From NCBI RefSeq assembly GCF_018614035.1, contig NZ_JAGGPA010000008.1:1-62812 (forward strand): a stretch of 62,812 nt of DNA, given 5' to 3'. The position numbers and the translations under genes are program-made. The DNA comes from Streptomyces sp. ISL-96 (GTDB lineage Bacteria > Actinomycetota > Actinomycetes > Streptomycetales > Streptomycetaceae). Below, piece after piece: positions 8,056 through 16,471 of this stretch (its first letter is position 1; every line of letters starts with the position of its first letter). The notes beneath the pieces are model-generated. The model ran no database searches and had not been told where the DNA came from. It saw nothing but the letters and a program-made list of their open reading frames with translations.

Positions 8056-8883
8056 ATGAGGACAGTGGGAAGGCACGCGGTCACAGAAAGCCGCTTCCGC
8101 CACCGAGGGGCGGAGCTGGTCTACGACGACGCCGGTGAGGGCCCTCTCGCCGTGTACGCGCACGGCGGCCTGGTCAGCCAGGCCGTTGAGGACCGAATGG
8201 GCCTGTTCGACTGGGTGCCGGTGCTGGACCGGGGGCGGCGCCTGGTTCGCTGTGACGCGCGGGCACATGGCCGGTCCACCGGCGAACCCGTGGACAGCGA
8301 CTACACCTACACCTCGCTCGCAGACGATCTGTTGGCCTTGCTCGATCACCTGTGCGTCACGGAGCCCATCGACGCCATGGGCGCTTCGATGGGATGCGGC
8401 AGCGTGCTGCACGCCGCTGTACGGGCGCCGGACCGGTTCTCCCGCCTGGTCCTGCTCATCCCGCCCACCGCCTGGACGACGCGCCAGGCATATGCGCGGA
8501 CCAACAGGACGTCCGCTGACACCATCGAACGAGAGGGAGTGGACGCCTGGCTCGCCGCCAAGCGGAAACAGCCACGCCCCGCAGTCGTGGCGGACGTTCC
8601 CACGTTCCCACCCACGCCCGCCGAGCGGGTACTGCCGTCCGTCCTGCGCGGCCTGGCGCTGTCCGACCTGCCCTCACCCGCGGCGCTCTCCGCACTGCGC
8701 CGGCCGACGTTGATCCTGGCCTGGGTGGATGACCCGGGCCACCCGCTGCCGACGGCGGAGGCACTGGCCGATGCGCTGCCGCACGCGGACTTGCATGTGT
8801 CCCGGACGCGCGCCGACATCCGCACGTGGGGAGAACGCATCGCGGATCACCTGACCCGGCCCCGTACTGACCGACAGGAATAG
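8056..8883 (+). CDS. Alpha/beta-fold hydrolase
   Basis: A 275-residue alpha/beta hydrolase. The oxyanion-hole region reads AVYAHGGLVSQ, the ARAHGRSTG turn follows, and the nucleophile elbow is GASMGCGS, with the Ser at about residue 118. A late acidic loop (LAWVDDPGHPLPT) is where the catalytic Asp normally sits. The usual C-terminal catalytic His is not obvious: the end reads HVSRTRADIRTWGERI. The start at 8056 (MRTVGRH) is preferred to 8026 because GGAAG lies upstream. Substrate unknown. Confidence 0.8.
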   Translation: MRTVGRHAVTESRFRHRGAELVYDDAGEGPLAVYAHGGLVSQAVEDRMGLFDWVPVLDRGRRLVRCDARAHGRSTGEPVDSDYTYTSLADDLLALLDHLCVTEPIDAMGASMGCGSVLHAAVRAPDRFSRLVLLIPPTAWTTRQAYARTNRTSADTIEREGVDAWLAAKRKQPRPAVVADVPTFPPTPAERVLPSVLRGLALSDLPSPAALSALRRPTLILAWVDDPGHPLPTAEALADALPHADLHVSRTRADIRTWGERIADHLTRPRTDRQE

Positions 8884-8979
8884 AGAGCCGTAGGGCGATA
8901 CGGCGGGCGTACGCGGATGAACGATTCGCCGGGTGCGGGGCCTGGCGGCCCCGCGGTGTGGCTCCCTGCGCGGTGTTGT

Positions 8980-9075
8980 CCTACTGGAATTCTATTAACC
9001 CTAAAGGGTGGTGTGAATTCAGATTTTCTGTGGTGGCCCACAAGAATATGAATCTCTTCCCGCTGCTGGAGGTGC
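8980..9075. other. AT-rich island upstream of the UPF0114-IstB fusion
   Basis: About 95 bases are markedly poorer in GC than everything around them. They include two GAATTC sites (8987 and 9014) and an ACCCT-AA-AGGGT dyad at 8998-9009. The segment could be a promoter/operator, a leader, or the end of a mobile element. It is translatable in frame with the fusion gene, but no homologous N terminus is recognised there. Confidence 0.4.
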
Positions 9076-9107
9076 CGTTGTCCCGTTCCGCCTCGTCCCC
9101 GTCGACC

Positions 9108-10292
9108 ATGATGACGCTCGGGTGCGCGTTGTTCGCGACCCGGTGGCTCCAAGCGCCGCTGTACTTCGGCCTGGTGGCCGCGCAGGGGGTCTACGTCTAC
9201 AAGTTCTTCAACGAGTTGTGGCATCTCATCGACCACGTCGTCAGCGGGCGGGCGGACGAGACCCACGTCATGCTCGCAGTCCTGAAGCTGGTCGACGTTG
9301 TGATGATCGCCAACTTGCTGATCATGGTGATCGTCGGAGGGTACGAGACCTTCGTCTCCCGGATCGGGCTCCAGGGCCACCGTGACCAGCCCGAGTGGCT
9401 CTCGCACGTCAACTCCAATGTGCTGAAGGTGAAGCTGGCCACCGCCATCGTCGGGATCTCGTCGGTGCACCTGCTCCAGATGTTCGTGGATGTGCACCAC
9501 ACACCCCAGCACGATCTGCTCTGGGGAACGGTGATCCATATGGCGTTCATCGCCTCGGCGGCGATCCTCGCGTACATGTCCGGCCCCATGGCCTCGCATG
9601 AGAGCAGGGCCGGCTCTGCTCACGATCCACCGCCGGTGGTTCTGCCGCGGCAGCGGGACGGCAGCAGCGAGGAGGAGCCGGGCTCCGCGGCGCAGGAGCG
9701 CATCGAGGCGGCCGGGTTCCCCGCCCGCAAGGTCCTGGAGATGTTCGACGACACTCACCTGCGGTCGCCCGACCCGCAGACCCTCGCCAGGCTCGGCAAG
9801 GTGGACTTCGTAGGCCGCAAGGGCAATGTGGTGTTCCTCGGCGCTCCGGGGACGGGCAAGACACACTTGGCCGTGGCGTTGGGCGTACGGGCGTGCCAGG
9901 CCGGTCACCGGGTGCTGTTCGCCACGGCGGCCGAGTGGGCCGCACGCCTGGGCGACGCGAAGGCAGCGGGCCGGCTGGCGAAGGAGTGGGCGCGGCTGGA
10001 CGACTATCCGGTGCTGATCGTGGACGAGGTCGGTTACGTACCCCTGGAGGGTGAGGCGTCCCATCTCCTCTTCCAACTCGTCTCGCACCGCTACGAGCGG
10101 GCCTCGCTGATCGTCACCAGTGACCGGCCGTTCGGCCGCTGGGAGGAGGTGTTCGGCGATGCCGGGGTCGCCTCGGCGGCGGTCGACCGCCTCGCCCATC
10201 ACGCGGAGGTGATCACGCTCGACGCCGACAGCTACCGGACGCGGGGGCTGGAGTCCGCCGCCGTCGCGGGGCTGGGGGGTCCAGGCTTCTGA
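9108..10292 (+). CDS. In-frame fusion: UPF0114 (YqhA) membrane protein + shortened IS21 IstB ATPase
   Basis: One 394-residue frame holds two unrelated proteins. Residues about 1-165 are a nearly complete UPF0114/YqhA inner-membrane protein (FATRWLQAPLYFGLVAAQGV, VDVVMIANLLIMVIVGGYE, AIVGISSVHLLQMFVD), with four hydrophobic segments. From about residue 185 the frame continues as the IS21-family helper ATPase IstB (FPARKVLEMFDD), with Walker A GAPGTGKT and Walker B VLIVDEVG. It also has the ERASLIVTSDRPFGRWEEVFGD block and the IstB C-terminal region. The IstB N-terminal ~60 residues are missing, and so is the partner transposase IstA. The start at 9108 (MMTLGCALFATRW) is where UPF0114 homology begins; the frame is open further upstream. 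Most likely IS21 decay captured the 3' end of the membrane gene. A working membrane-tethered AAA+ protein is not excluded. Confidence 0.8.
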   Translation: MMTLGCALFATRWLQAPLYFGLVAAQGVYVYKFFNELWHLIDHVVSGRADETHVMLAVLKLVDVVMIANLLIMVIVGGYETFVSRIGLQGHRDQPEWLSHVNSNVLKVKLATAIVGISSVHLLQMFVDVHHTPQHDLLWGTVIHMAFIASAAILAYMSGPMASHESRAGSAHDPPPVVLPRQRDGSSEEEPGSAAQERIEAAGFPARKVLEMFDDTHLRSPDPQTLARLGKVDFVGRKGNVVFLGAPGTGKTHLAVALGVRACQAGHRVLFATAAEWAARLGDAKAAGRLAKEWARLDDYPVLIVDEVGYVPLEGEASHLLFQLVSHRYERASLIVTSDRPFGRWEEVFGDAGVASAAVDRLAHHAEVITLDADSYRTRGLESAAVAGLGGPGF

Positions 10293-10296
10293 CGGG

Positions 10297-10968
10297 TCAG
10301 GGGATGTCACAGCTGGTGTGGCCGGGACTGCGGCTGCCGGCAGAGGCGAGGCCGAGCCAGGTGTGCGGGTTGCCCTCCCAGCACCATCCCAGCTTCGGGG
10401 CGTGTTTGCTGATCCACAGGGCCGGGACCCGGCGGTCTCCGAGGCGGCTGCCGCCCAGGGAGAAGCATTTGTTCTTGGCCAGAGACCGGGGGTGTTGGGT
10501 GATGAACGCTATGCCTTCCTCGATGGTGAGCGGGGTGCGGTCTCGCTCCGCGACCGTGGCCAGGGCGTCAAGAGGGACGACGTCGCAGAACTCCTCGCCC
10601 CGGTCGATGTCGAAGGCGACGTACACCTCGCCCTCCGGGATCGCCAGGTCCTTGAGCGAGACGAACCTTTCCAGCTCGCCCGGAGCGTAGAAGCGCTCGA
10701 TGACGCCGGGTCGGCTCTTGCCGGCGAGCGTGGTCAGCGGGACCGACTCCTCGAGGGGTACGAGGGCCCTGGTGACAACCAGCAGGAACGGAACCCGGCT
10801 TTCGGTCGGCGGTTGCAGTGTTGCCGCCCTGGCGAGAACGGGCTTGCGCAGGGGTTCGACGAGATCGCGGAACGCGCTCTCGGCCATCCCGGCGAGGGCC
10901 GGATAGCCCATGTCGACCATCGTCTTGACCTGGCGGTCGAACTCGGCGCCGGCGTCGAAATCGGTCAT
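10297..10968 (-). CDS. DUF5701 family protein
   Basis: A 223-residue soluble protein recognised as the actinobacterial DUF5701 family of unknown function. Hallmarks are the N-terminal EFDRQVKTMVDMGYPALAGM helix, the central VPFLLVVTRALVPLEESVPL strand, and the C-terminal ALWISKHAPKLGWCWEGNPH segment. The start at 10968 (MTDFDAG) has GGAAGG 6 nt upstream and is preferred to the ATG six codons earlier. It is divergent from the TetR regulator at 11139 and may be its target. It converges on the fusion gene. Confidence 0.8.
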   Translation of the reverse strand: MTDFDAGAEFDRQVKTMVDMGYPALAGMAESAFRDLVEPLRKPVLARAATLQPPTESRVPFLLVVTRALVPLEESVPLTTLAGKSRPGVIERFYAPGELERFVSLKDLAIPEGEVYVAFDIDRGEEFCDVVPLDALATVAERDRTPLTIEEGIAFITQHPRSLAKNKCFSLGGSRLGDRRVPALWISKHAPKLGWCWEGNPHTWLGLASAGSRSPGHTSCDIP

Positions 10969-11138
10969 GTGAAGCCTTCCGGGCAACGGGGAACGGAGAA
11001 AGGGGCGGTGCGGGCGTCAGTAGGCCTGCCTGCGGGGGGTTTGTGCCGATGGTCCGTCGAACTTACTACGCACGTAAACTTAGTCCGAACGCCCCGCGTT
11101 CGTCAAGCGTAAAGTTGCGACGAGTGTAAGATTGCTCC

Positions 11139-11774
11139 ATGAGTATCGAACCGATGGGGCTTCGCGAGTCCAAGAAGCAAGAGACCCGGCAGCTGATCTC
11201 CGACCAGGCGACCAGGCTGTTCATCGAGAACGGCTTCGAATCCACGACGATCGCCGAGATCGCGGCGGCCGCCAGGGTCGCCAAGAAGACGGTCACCAAC
11301 TACTTCGCCCGCAAGGAGGACTTGGCCTTCGATCACCAGGACGACTTCGTCGCGGGTCTTGCCCGTACCGTCGCAGGCCGGGCCGAGGGGCAGTCGGCGC
11401 TCACGGCACTGCGCATCGAGTTCCTCGACGGGGCCGCACGGCACGACCCCGTGACCGGGTTCTGTGGAGAGGCCTTCGCCCGGATGATCGCGGACAGTCC
11501 CACGCTGCTCGCCCGCCTGCGCGACATGCACGACCAGCGCGAGGACGCACTCGCCACGCTCCTCGCCGCCGAGACCGGAGCTGCCCCCGACGACATCACC
11601 CCCCGGGCGGCGGCAGCCCAACTGGGCAGCGCCCACCGCATCCTGTTCCAGCACATCCTGTCCCTGACCCTCGACGGTCAGAGCAACGCGCGGATCGCCG
11701 AAACGGTGACCGTCTCGGCCCACCGCGTCTTCGACTTGCTGGAGGGCCCGCTTGCCGACTACGCCGTGAAATGA
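11139..11774 (+). CDS. TetR-family transcriptional regulator
   Basis: A 211-residue TetR regulator. The N-terminal helix-turn-helix (RQLISDQATRLFIENGFEST, then AEIAAAARVAKKTVTNYFARK) spans about residues 14-62. A helical ligand-binding domain follows. The leader at 11040-11138 is relatively AT-rich, with ACTTACTACGCACGTAA-type sequence that could hold the operator. A remnant of a DoxX gene begins 70 bases downstream, so an intact ancestor may have been a TetR-DoxX operon. Confidence 0.9.
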   Translation: MSIEPMGLRESKKQETRQLISDQATRLFIENGFESTTIAEIAAAARVAKKTVTNYFARKEDLAFDHQDDFVAGLARTVAGRAEGQSALTALRIEFLDGAARHDPVTGFCGEAFARMIADSPTLLARLRDMHDQREDALATLLAAETGAAPDDITPRAAAAQLGSAHRILFQHILSLTLDGQSNARIAETVTVSAHRVFDLLEGPLADYAVK

Positions 11775-11843
11775 CTACGGCAGTCGCGCCCTGCCGGGCG
11801 GGAGCGAGCCCGCACCGGTGTTCACCTGCTGAGGAGCACTGCT

Positions 11844-12072
11844 GATGTCCACCACTACGTAGTCGTCACTGTCCTGGCAGCCGCAATGATGGGCTTCTCG
11901 GCCGCTTCGGTCTTCTTACGCGCCAAGTGGGTTGTGGAGCCGCTGGCTCGGGGCGGCCAAGGCCGCGGGGGCGGCGGGACTGCTGGTCGGTCTGTTCGTA
12001 CCGGTCATAGACGTACTGGCCGGGATCGGCCTGGTGCTGTACTCCGCCGGGGCCGTCGTAGGCCGTCAGGTG
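11844..12072 (+). pseudogene. Frameshifted DoxX-like membrane protein gene
   Basis: Translation in three successive frames gives a DoxX-like protein matching the intact paralogue at 13233. The segments are MST, then YVVVTVLAAAMMGFSAAS with FLRAKWVVEPL, then LGAAKAAGAAGLLVGLF with IDVLAGIGLVLYSAGAVV. At least two indels interrupt it, one after the third codon and one near 11946. The last hydrophobic helix is missing, and the next sequence belongs to an FG-GAP relic. GAGGAG precedes the ATG. Confidence 0.7.
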
Positions 12073-12111
12073 TCCACGGGGCCAAGCGGCCCCAGACGTC
12101 AACTTCGGACG

Positions 12112-12270
12112 CCACACCGGCATCCGGCATGCCGCAGGAGAAGAAGACCCGCACCTCACCGTCGCGCCCTCCGGGCTACGGGGCGACTTCAACGGTGACG
12201 GCTACCGGGACCTGGCGATAGCCGCACCCATCGCGAAGATCGACGGCAAGGCAGCAGCGGACGAAGTCCT
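12112..12270 (+). pseudogene. Fragment of an FG-GAP repeat (integrin-alpha-like) protein
   Basis: The plus-strand frame reads VAPSGLRGDFNGDGYRDLAI followed by AAPIAKIDGKAAADE. The DFNGDGYRDLAIAAP core is the calcium-binding FG-GAP repeat found in secreted Streptomyces beta-propeller proteins. Signal peptide, start codon and all later repeats are gone. Part of it is antisense to the 3' end of the LysR gene at 12176-13123. Confidence 0.65.
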
Positions 12271-13123
12271 GAACGACAGGGTTTGTGTCGGCGGTGGACG
12301 CCCAGGCAACGCCGACCCCGGTGGCGCTGACACCGCTGACGGGCCGGTAGGTGACGCCGGGGCGCGCGTAGAAGCGGGCGGCGGATTCGGGGGCGAGGGC
12401 GATGCCATAGCCGTTGGCGATCGCGCTGAGCCAGTCGTCCGGCTGGTTGGTGACGGCCCCGATGCGGACCGGGTGGCCGTCGCGTGCGTCGGTGGCCAGC
12501 CAGTAATCCCGCCATGAGCCTGTTTCGGGCGGGGCTGCCACGAACGGCTCGTCCCACAGATCGCGGAACACGATCCGCTCACGTACGGCCAAGGGGTGTG
12601 CCGTGGGCAGCACCACCCAGCGCGGTTCGGTGAACAGCACCTCCACCCGCAGAGTGTCCTCGCCCGGGAAGGGCAGCCGCAGCAAGGCCACGTCAACGTC
12701 CCCGGACGCGAGCCCGGCGCTCGGGTTCGACCATGCGGCTTGCCGCATCTCGACCCTCCAACCCGGTCGGCGCCGCGCGAACGCCGCGATGATGCGCTGA
12801 GTGGCCTCGTTGGCGACACTGGCCACGAAACCGACCCGTATCACGCGGGCTGCCTGGTCGGCCGCGCTCTTCGTGTCCCGCATCATCTGGCCCCAGTCGG
12901 CCAGCAGGGCGGGCACTCGCTCCGCCAGGACACGGCCCGGTTCGGTGAGAGCCATACCGGCCCGGGACCGCGTGAACAACTGCGCGCCGAGCTGAGCCTC
13001 CAGCTGCTTGATCTGCTTGGTCAGCGCAGGCTGGGACACGAACAGCCGTTCCGCGGCGCGGCTCAGGCTGCCTTCCTCTGCGACGGCGATGAAGTAGCGC
13101 AGCAGCCGGGTGTCGACGTCCAT
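12176..13123 (-). CDS. LysR-family transcriptional regulator
   Basis: A 315-residue LysR regulator. The N-terminal HTH reads LLRYFIAVAEEGSLSRAAER and SQPALTKQIKQLEAQLGAQL. The effector domain starts near residue 90 (IRVGFVASVANEATQRI). Normal homology ends near NPVVQDFVRCC. The last ~25 residues (AVDLRDGCGYRQVPVAVTVE and beyond) are read antisense through the FG-GAP relic, so the original stop was lost by rearrangement. It is divergent from the DoxX gene at 13233, a probable target. Confidence 0.88.
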   Translation of the reverse strand: MDVDTRLLRYFIAVAEEGSLSRAAERLFVSQPALTKQIKQLEAQLGAQLFTRSRAGMALTEPGRVLAERVPALLADWGQMMRDTKSAADQAARVIRVGFVASVANEATQRIIAAFARRRPGWRVEMRQAAWSNPSAGLASGDVDVALLRLPFPGEDTLRVEVLFTEPRWVVLPTAHPLAVRERIVFRDLWDEPFVAAPPETGSWRDYWLATDARDGHPVRIGAVTNQPDDWLSAIANGYGIALAPESAARFYARPGVTYRPVSGVSATGVGVAWASTADTNPVVQDFVRCCLAVDLRDGCGYRQVPVAVTVEVAP

Positions 13124-13232
13124 GCCGCCAGGTTATAGATGCGGGTATTGGACGCCATGCAGGGGAGCGGTGAGGCTTGACACGCAGCGAGCACGCACCT
13201 ACCGAGTTCTCGCCTCAACAGAGGGCATTCAC

Positions 13233-13586
13233 ATGTTCACCGCTTATGCAGTCGTCACCGTCATCACCATCTCGGTCAATGCCGTGATAGCCATCGCTGA
13301 CTTCGCGAGAGCCAAGTTCGTCCTGGCCAACTCCGCTGAAGTAGGTGTCCCGCAGTCCTGGATTCCGATGCTTGGCACCTTGAAGGCGGCCGGAGCTGCC
13401 GGGCTCCTCCTCGGTCTCCTGGGCGTCCACTTCATCGGAACAGCCGCCGCGATCGGTCTTGTCCTGTTCTTCATCGGCGCCATCGCGGTCCACGTCCGCG
13501 CCCGGGTGTTCCACAACATCGTCTTCCCCGGGAGCTTCCTTGCGCTGGCCACCGCTTCGCTGGTCCTCGCCGTTGCGTGTACGTAG
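13233..13586 (+). CDS. DoxX-like small membrane protein
   Basis: A 117-residue DoxX-family protein with four hydrophobic helices: residues about 3-22, 45-63, 66-85 and 97-115. The family-typical KFVLANSAEVGVPQSWIP loop and GTLKAAGAAGLLLGLLGV helix are present. DoxX proteins are often linked to redox or quinone-related membrane functions. It is divergent from the LysR gene. A decayed paralogue lies 1.3 kb upstream, which points to a local duplication. Confidence 0.8.
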   Translation: MFTAYAVVTVITISVNAVIAIADFARAKFVLANSAEVGVPQSWIPMLGTLKAAGAAGLLLGLLGVHFIGTAAAIGLVLFFIGAIAVHVRARVFHNIVFPGSFLALATASLVLAVACT

Positions 13587-13709
13587 GATCCTTGACCGAC
13601 GCCGCGCAAACACCCTTCAGGGGCACGCCCGAACACGACGGCGTGGCGGATCAGGACATGCGCGCCCGGGCCCGTTCGAAGGTCTGCGCAACGGGTGGTC
13701 TGTCTCGCT

Positions 13710-14684
13710 TCACACGGTGATGACGACTTTCGCGCGTGCGTGCTCCACTTCGAGGTACCGGATGGCCTCGGGTACTTCGCTCAACGTGTACGTCCGGTCA
13801 ATGACCGGGGCAACCTTTCCCGACTCGGCGAGTCCCCGCAACGCTGACAGGTTCTCCTTGCTCGGCGTCGCCGTGAGTACGAGCAGTCGTTGGCGCACGA
13901 AGCGTGACAGCGCCTGGCCCCTGATGAGGAGACCCATTGGTCCGACGAGGCTGCCTCCGCCGGACACACCTCCGCCGGACAGCACGAGCGTTCCTGAGGG
14001 TGTCAGGACACGTCGGCACTGGGTCAACGAACGGTTCCCCACCAGGTCGAACACGACGTCGTACCGCCGCCCGTTCCGGGTGAAGTCCTCGCCGCTGTAG
14101 TCGATGACCCGGTCCGCGCCGAGCGACCGGACCAGGTCCAGGTTTCTCGTACTGCACACGCCGGTCACCTCAGCTCCAACAGCCTTGGCGATTTGCACGG
14201 CGAACGTTCCGACGCCGCCCGACGCACCATTGACCAGGACGTGTTGTCCGGGCTGTACCCGCCCCAGGTCGCGCAGGCCCATGAGGGCGGTGTTCCCCGC
14301 CAGTGGCATCGCGGCCGCCTGTGCGAATGTCAGGCTGGCCGGTTTTGGTTCCACCACCCCGTCCGGGGCACACACGTACTCGGCAAACGCCCCTTCCGCT
14401 TCGCCGAACACCTCGTCACCGGGGCGAAACCGTTTCACGTCCCTGCCCACCGCTTCCACGCGACCCGCGAAGTCCGTGCCACGAATCTTCGTTTTCGGCC
14501 CGCGGAGCCCGAGCACCATGCGCGCCATGTACGGGTCGCCCCGCATGAGGTGCCAGTCGCGCGCGTTGACCGCGGCCGCGTGAACACGTACCAGCACCTC
14601 ATTGTCGGCGGCCACCGGCTTGTCGACTTCCCTGACCCCCAGGACATCAGGTGAGCCGTACCGGTCCTGGACGACTGCCTTCAT
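13710..14684 (-). CDS. MDR-superfamily NADPH:quinone reductase / zinc-free alcohol dehydrogenase
   Basis: A 324-residue medium-chain dehydrogenase/reductase. The GroES-like N-terminal domain starts MKAVVQDRYGSPDVLGVREV. The NADP-binding site is LVNGASGGVGTFAVQIAKAV near residues 140-160. The catalytic and structural zinc cysteines of true alcohol dehydrogenases are absent, which favours a quinone-oxidoreductase-type activity. The start at 14684 begins the conserved first strand. No operon partner. Confidence 0.85.
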   Translation of the reverse strand: MKAVVQDRYGSPDVLGVREVDKPVAADNEVLVRVHAAAVNARDWHLMRGDPYMARMVLGLRGPKTKIRGTDFAGRVEAVGRDVKRFRPGDEVFGEAEGAFAEYVCAPDGVVEPKPASLTFAQAAAMPLAGNTALMGLRDLGRVQPGQHVLVNGASGGVGTFAVQIAKAVGAEVTGVCSTRNLDLVRSLGADRVIDYSGEDFTRNGRRYDVVFDLVGNRSLTQCRRVLTPSGTLVLSGGGVSGGGSLVGPMGLLIRGQALSRFVRQRLLVLTATPSKENLSALRGLAESGKVAPVIDRTYTLSEVPEAIRYLEVEHARAKVVITV

Positions 14685-15041
14685 CGGGTCTCCGTAACAC
14701 GCGAGTTCGGTGCGGAATGGGCCGGTCGGCCGAAGAGCTGCACTGCCCGCAACGCTAGGCGAGCGACCTCGGCGCGGGCATCGGGGACAACCCCTAGATC
14801 GCACCCGGATCTTTGAAGACCTCGACCCGCGCAAGGTCAGGACCTGGCCACTCTGCCGTTCCATGGGGGCCGGCACGACGCAAATCGCCCCCCGACAACG
14901 TCGTGAAGCGTCGCCTAGGCTTCAGCCCGGATATGTCGAAAGCGGAGCAGAGCTGACGCATCGTCAAGTTGGCACCGCTCCTATGGGCGCGGCCGGAAGA
15001 GCAGACAAGCGGTTCTGCCAACAGAACGAAGGGAGTTCAAG
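14685..15041. other. Intergenic region, no gene seen
   Basis: These 357 bases separate the divergent MDR reductase and nitrilase-fold hydrolase. They must hold both promoters. Neither strand shows a recognisable coding segment or a strong dyad. Confidence 0.5.
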
Positions 15042-15734
15042 GTGGAGCAACCGTTGAGCATCGCGGTAGCGCAGCCGAGGTGCGCGGCTCACGACGTGAC
15101 GGCCAACGCCCTGGCACACGCGGAGGCCGTGCGGGCGGCGGACGCGCGGGTGGTGGTGTTCCCCGAGATGTCACTGACGGGATACGAGCTGGACGCGGCG
15201 CCGGTCTACCCAGACGATGAACGGCTGGCTCCGATCGTCGCTGCGTGCGCCGAGACCGGGACGCTCGCCCTGGTCGGTGCGCCTGTGCCTGGTCCGCGCA
15301 TCGGCATACTGGCTGTGGATGGACACGGCGTACGCGTGGCCTATGGGAAGGTCTACCTGCACGGCAGCGAGGCCATCCACTTCGTGCCCGGCGAGCCCGC
15401 CGTGGTCGAAGTGGACGGGTGGCGGCTGGGGCTTGCCGTCTGCCGCGACACCGGTATCCCGGAGCACGCCGCGAAGACGGCCGCGCTGGGCATCGACGGC
15501 TACGTAGCTGGCGTCGTCCACGCCGATCACGAGGCTGAGGTCCACAGCGAACGCGCCCGCCGGGTCGCTGCGGACCACGGTGTGTGGGTCGCCGTGGCGG
15601 CCTTCGCGGGGCCGACCGGTGGCGGTTTCGACCGCACGTCCGGCCGTTCGGGCATCTGGTCCGCCGAAGGTGAGCTGATCGCCGAGGCGAGCGCTGCCCC
15701 CGATGGGATTGCGCGGGCGGTCTTCATCAAGTGA
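15042..15734 (+). CDS. Carbon-nitrogen hydrolase (nitrilase fold)
   Basis: A 230-residue nitrilase-superfamily amidohydrolase. The Glu-Lys-Cys triad is visible: Glu in VVVFPEMSLTGYE (about residue 42), Lys in VAYGKVYLHGSE (about 105), and Cys in LGLAVCRDTGIPEH (about 136). It is a little shorter than the usual 260-280 residues but holds the whole core. The start is GTG at 15042 with GGGAG 10 nt upstream. The natural amide or nitrile substrate is unknown. Confidence 0.85.
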   Translation: MEQPLSIAVAQPRCAAHDVTANALAHAEAVRAADARVVVFPEMSLTGYELDAAPVYPDDERLAPIVAACAETGTLALVGAPVPGPRIGILAVDGHGVRVAYGKVYLHGSEAIHFVPGEPAVVEVDGWRLGLAVCRDTGIPEHAAKTAALGIDGYVAGVVHADHEAEVHSERARRVAADHGVWVAVAAFAGPTGGGFDRTSGRSGIWSAEGELIAEASAAPDGIARAVFIK

Positions 15735-16029
15735 GCCAGAGCCAGAGCGACTGCGGGAGTCGCGACTGGCCGATTACAGAGGCACGAATGCTCAACTGTC
15801 GTGGTGGCCAAAGCAGTTGATCCTGGCACAGGGGGGCGTACCGGCTCTACATGTGCTGCCGCGTCGTCCGAGCAGTTCCGGCAGAGGTATTCGTCCGGCC
15901 AGCTGTCGGCCTTGTCTTCGCGACGTCCGCAGTGACGTTTGCGGAAGCTGCACGGCCGGGCGTGGTGCGGCCTGTGGCCGCTGCCTGAAGGGCCGCTCTG
16001 GCCTTTGGGGCGTTTGCCTCAACTGGTTA
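15735..16029. other. Gap without a recognisable gene
   Basis: No start-to-stop frame with a recognisable family or good ribosome site. The sequence runs into the LysR relic beginning near 16030. Confidence 0.4.
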
Positions 16030-16400
16030 CTTCGCTCCCCGGCGCGTTTAGTGCTGCACGAAGCAGGTCCAGGAAGGCCGCGGCAGCGGGGTCGGCGCGA
16101 TTGTCCGTTCGCCAGGCCAGCGCGATCCTGCCGTGCAGGCCGCGGTTCCGTGATCTCCAGGGTCCGCAGTCCGAAAGCTGACGCCACGTTGGTCGGGAGG
16201 CGCGGAACCACCGCCTCGCCGAGACCGTGGGTGGCGAGTTGCGCAAGCAGCCGCGGAGCGGCAGCCTCGAAGGCGATACGCGGCTGGAACCCGACCTGCG
16301 CGCAAGCCCGGTTGTACCACGAGGCAGGCTGATCAGCGGACGATCGCGGAGCTCGGCCAGCGGAATGCGACGCCGCCGGCAGGCGGTGGGCGTTGAGTGG
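16030..16400 (-). pseudogene. Relic of a LysR regulator (effector domain only)
   Basis: The minus strand gives the C-terminal half of a LysR protein in several frames. First comes IPLAELRDRPLISLPRGTTG. Next is VGFQPRIAFEAAAPRLLAQL with HGLGEAVVPRLP and FGLRTLEITEP. Last is GRIALAWRTDNRADPAAAAF with LDLLRAAL. Frame changes fall near 16315 and 16135. The DNA-binding half is absent, so the gene is truncated as well as frameshifted. Confidence 0.65.
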
Positions 16401-16471
16401 CCACGTGCGGCCGATGGGGGAGTGCAGGCGTCGGGCGACGTTGTCAGCGGGTCGACCTATGCTCCTGCCTC

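Noticed and set aside
6934..8412. 492-codon minus-strand frame across the methyltransferase and hydrolase
   Set aside because: Spans two genes and their intergenic region; shadow translation without domains.
8847..10310. 487-codon minus-strand frame opposite the UPF0114-IstB fusion
   Set aside because: Antisense shadow with His/Arg/Gln-rich low complexity and no recognisable family.
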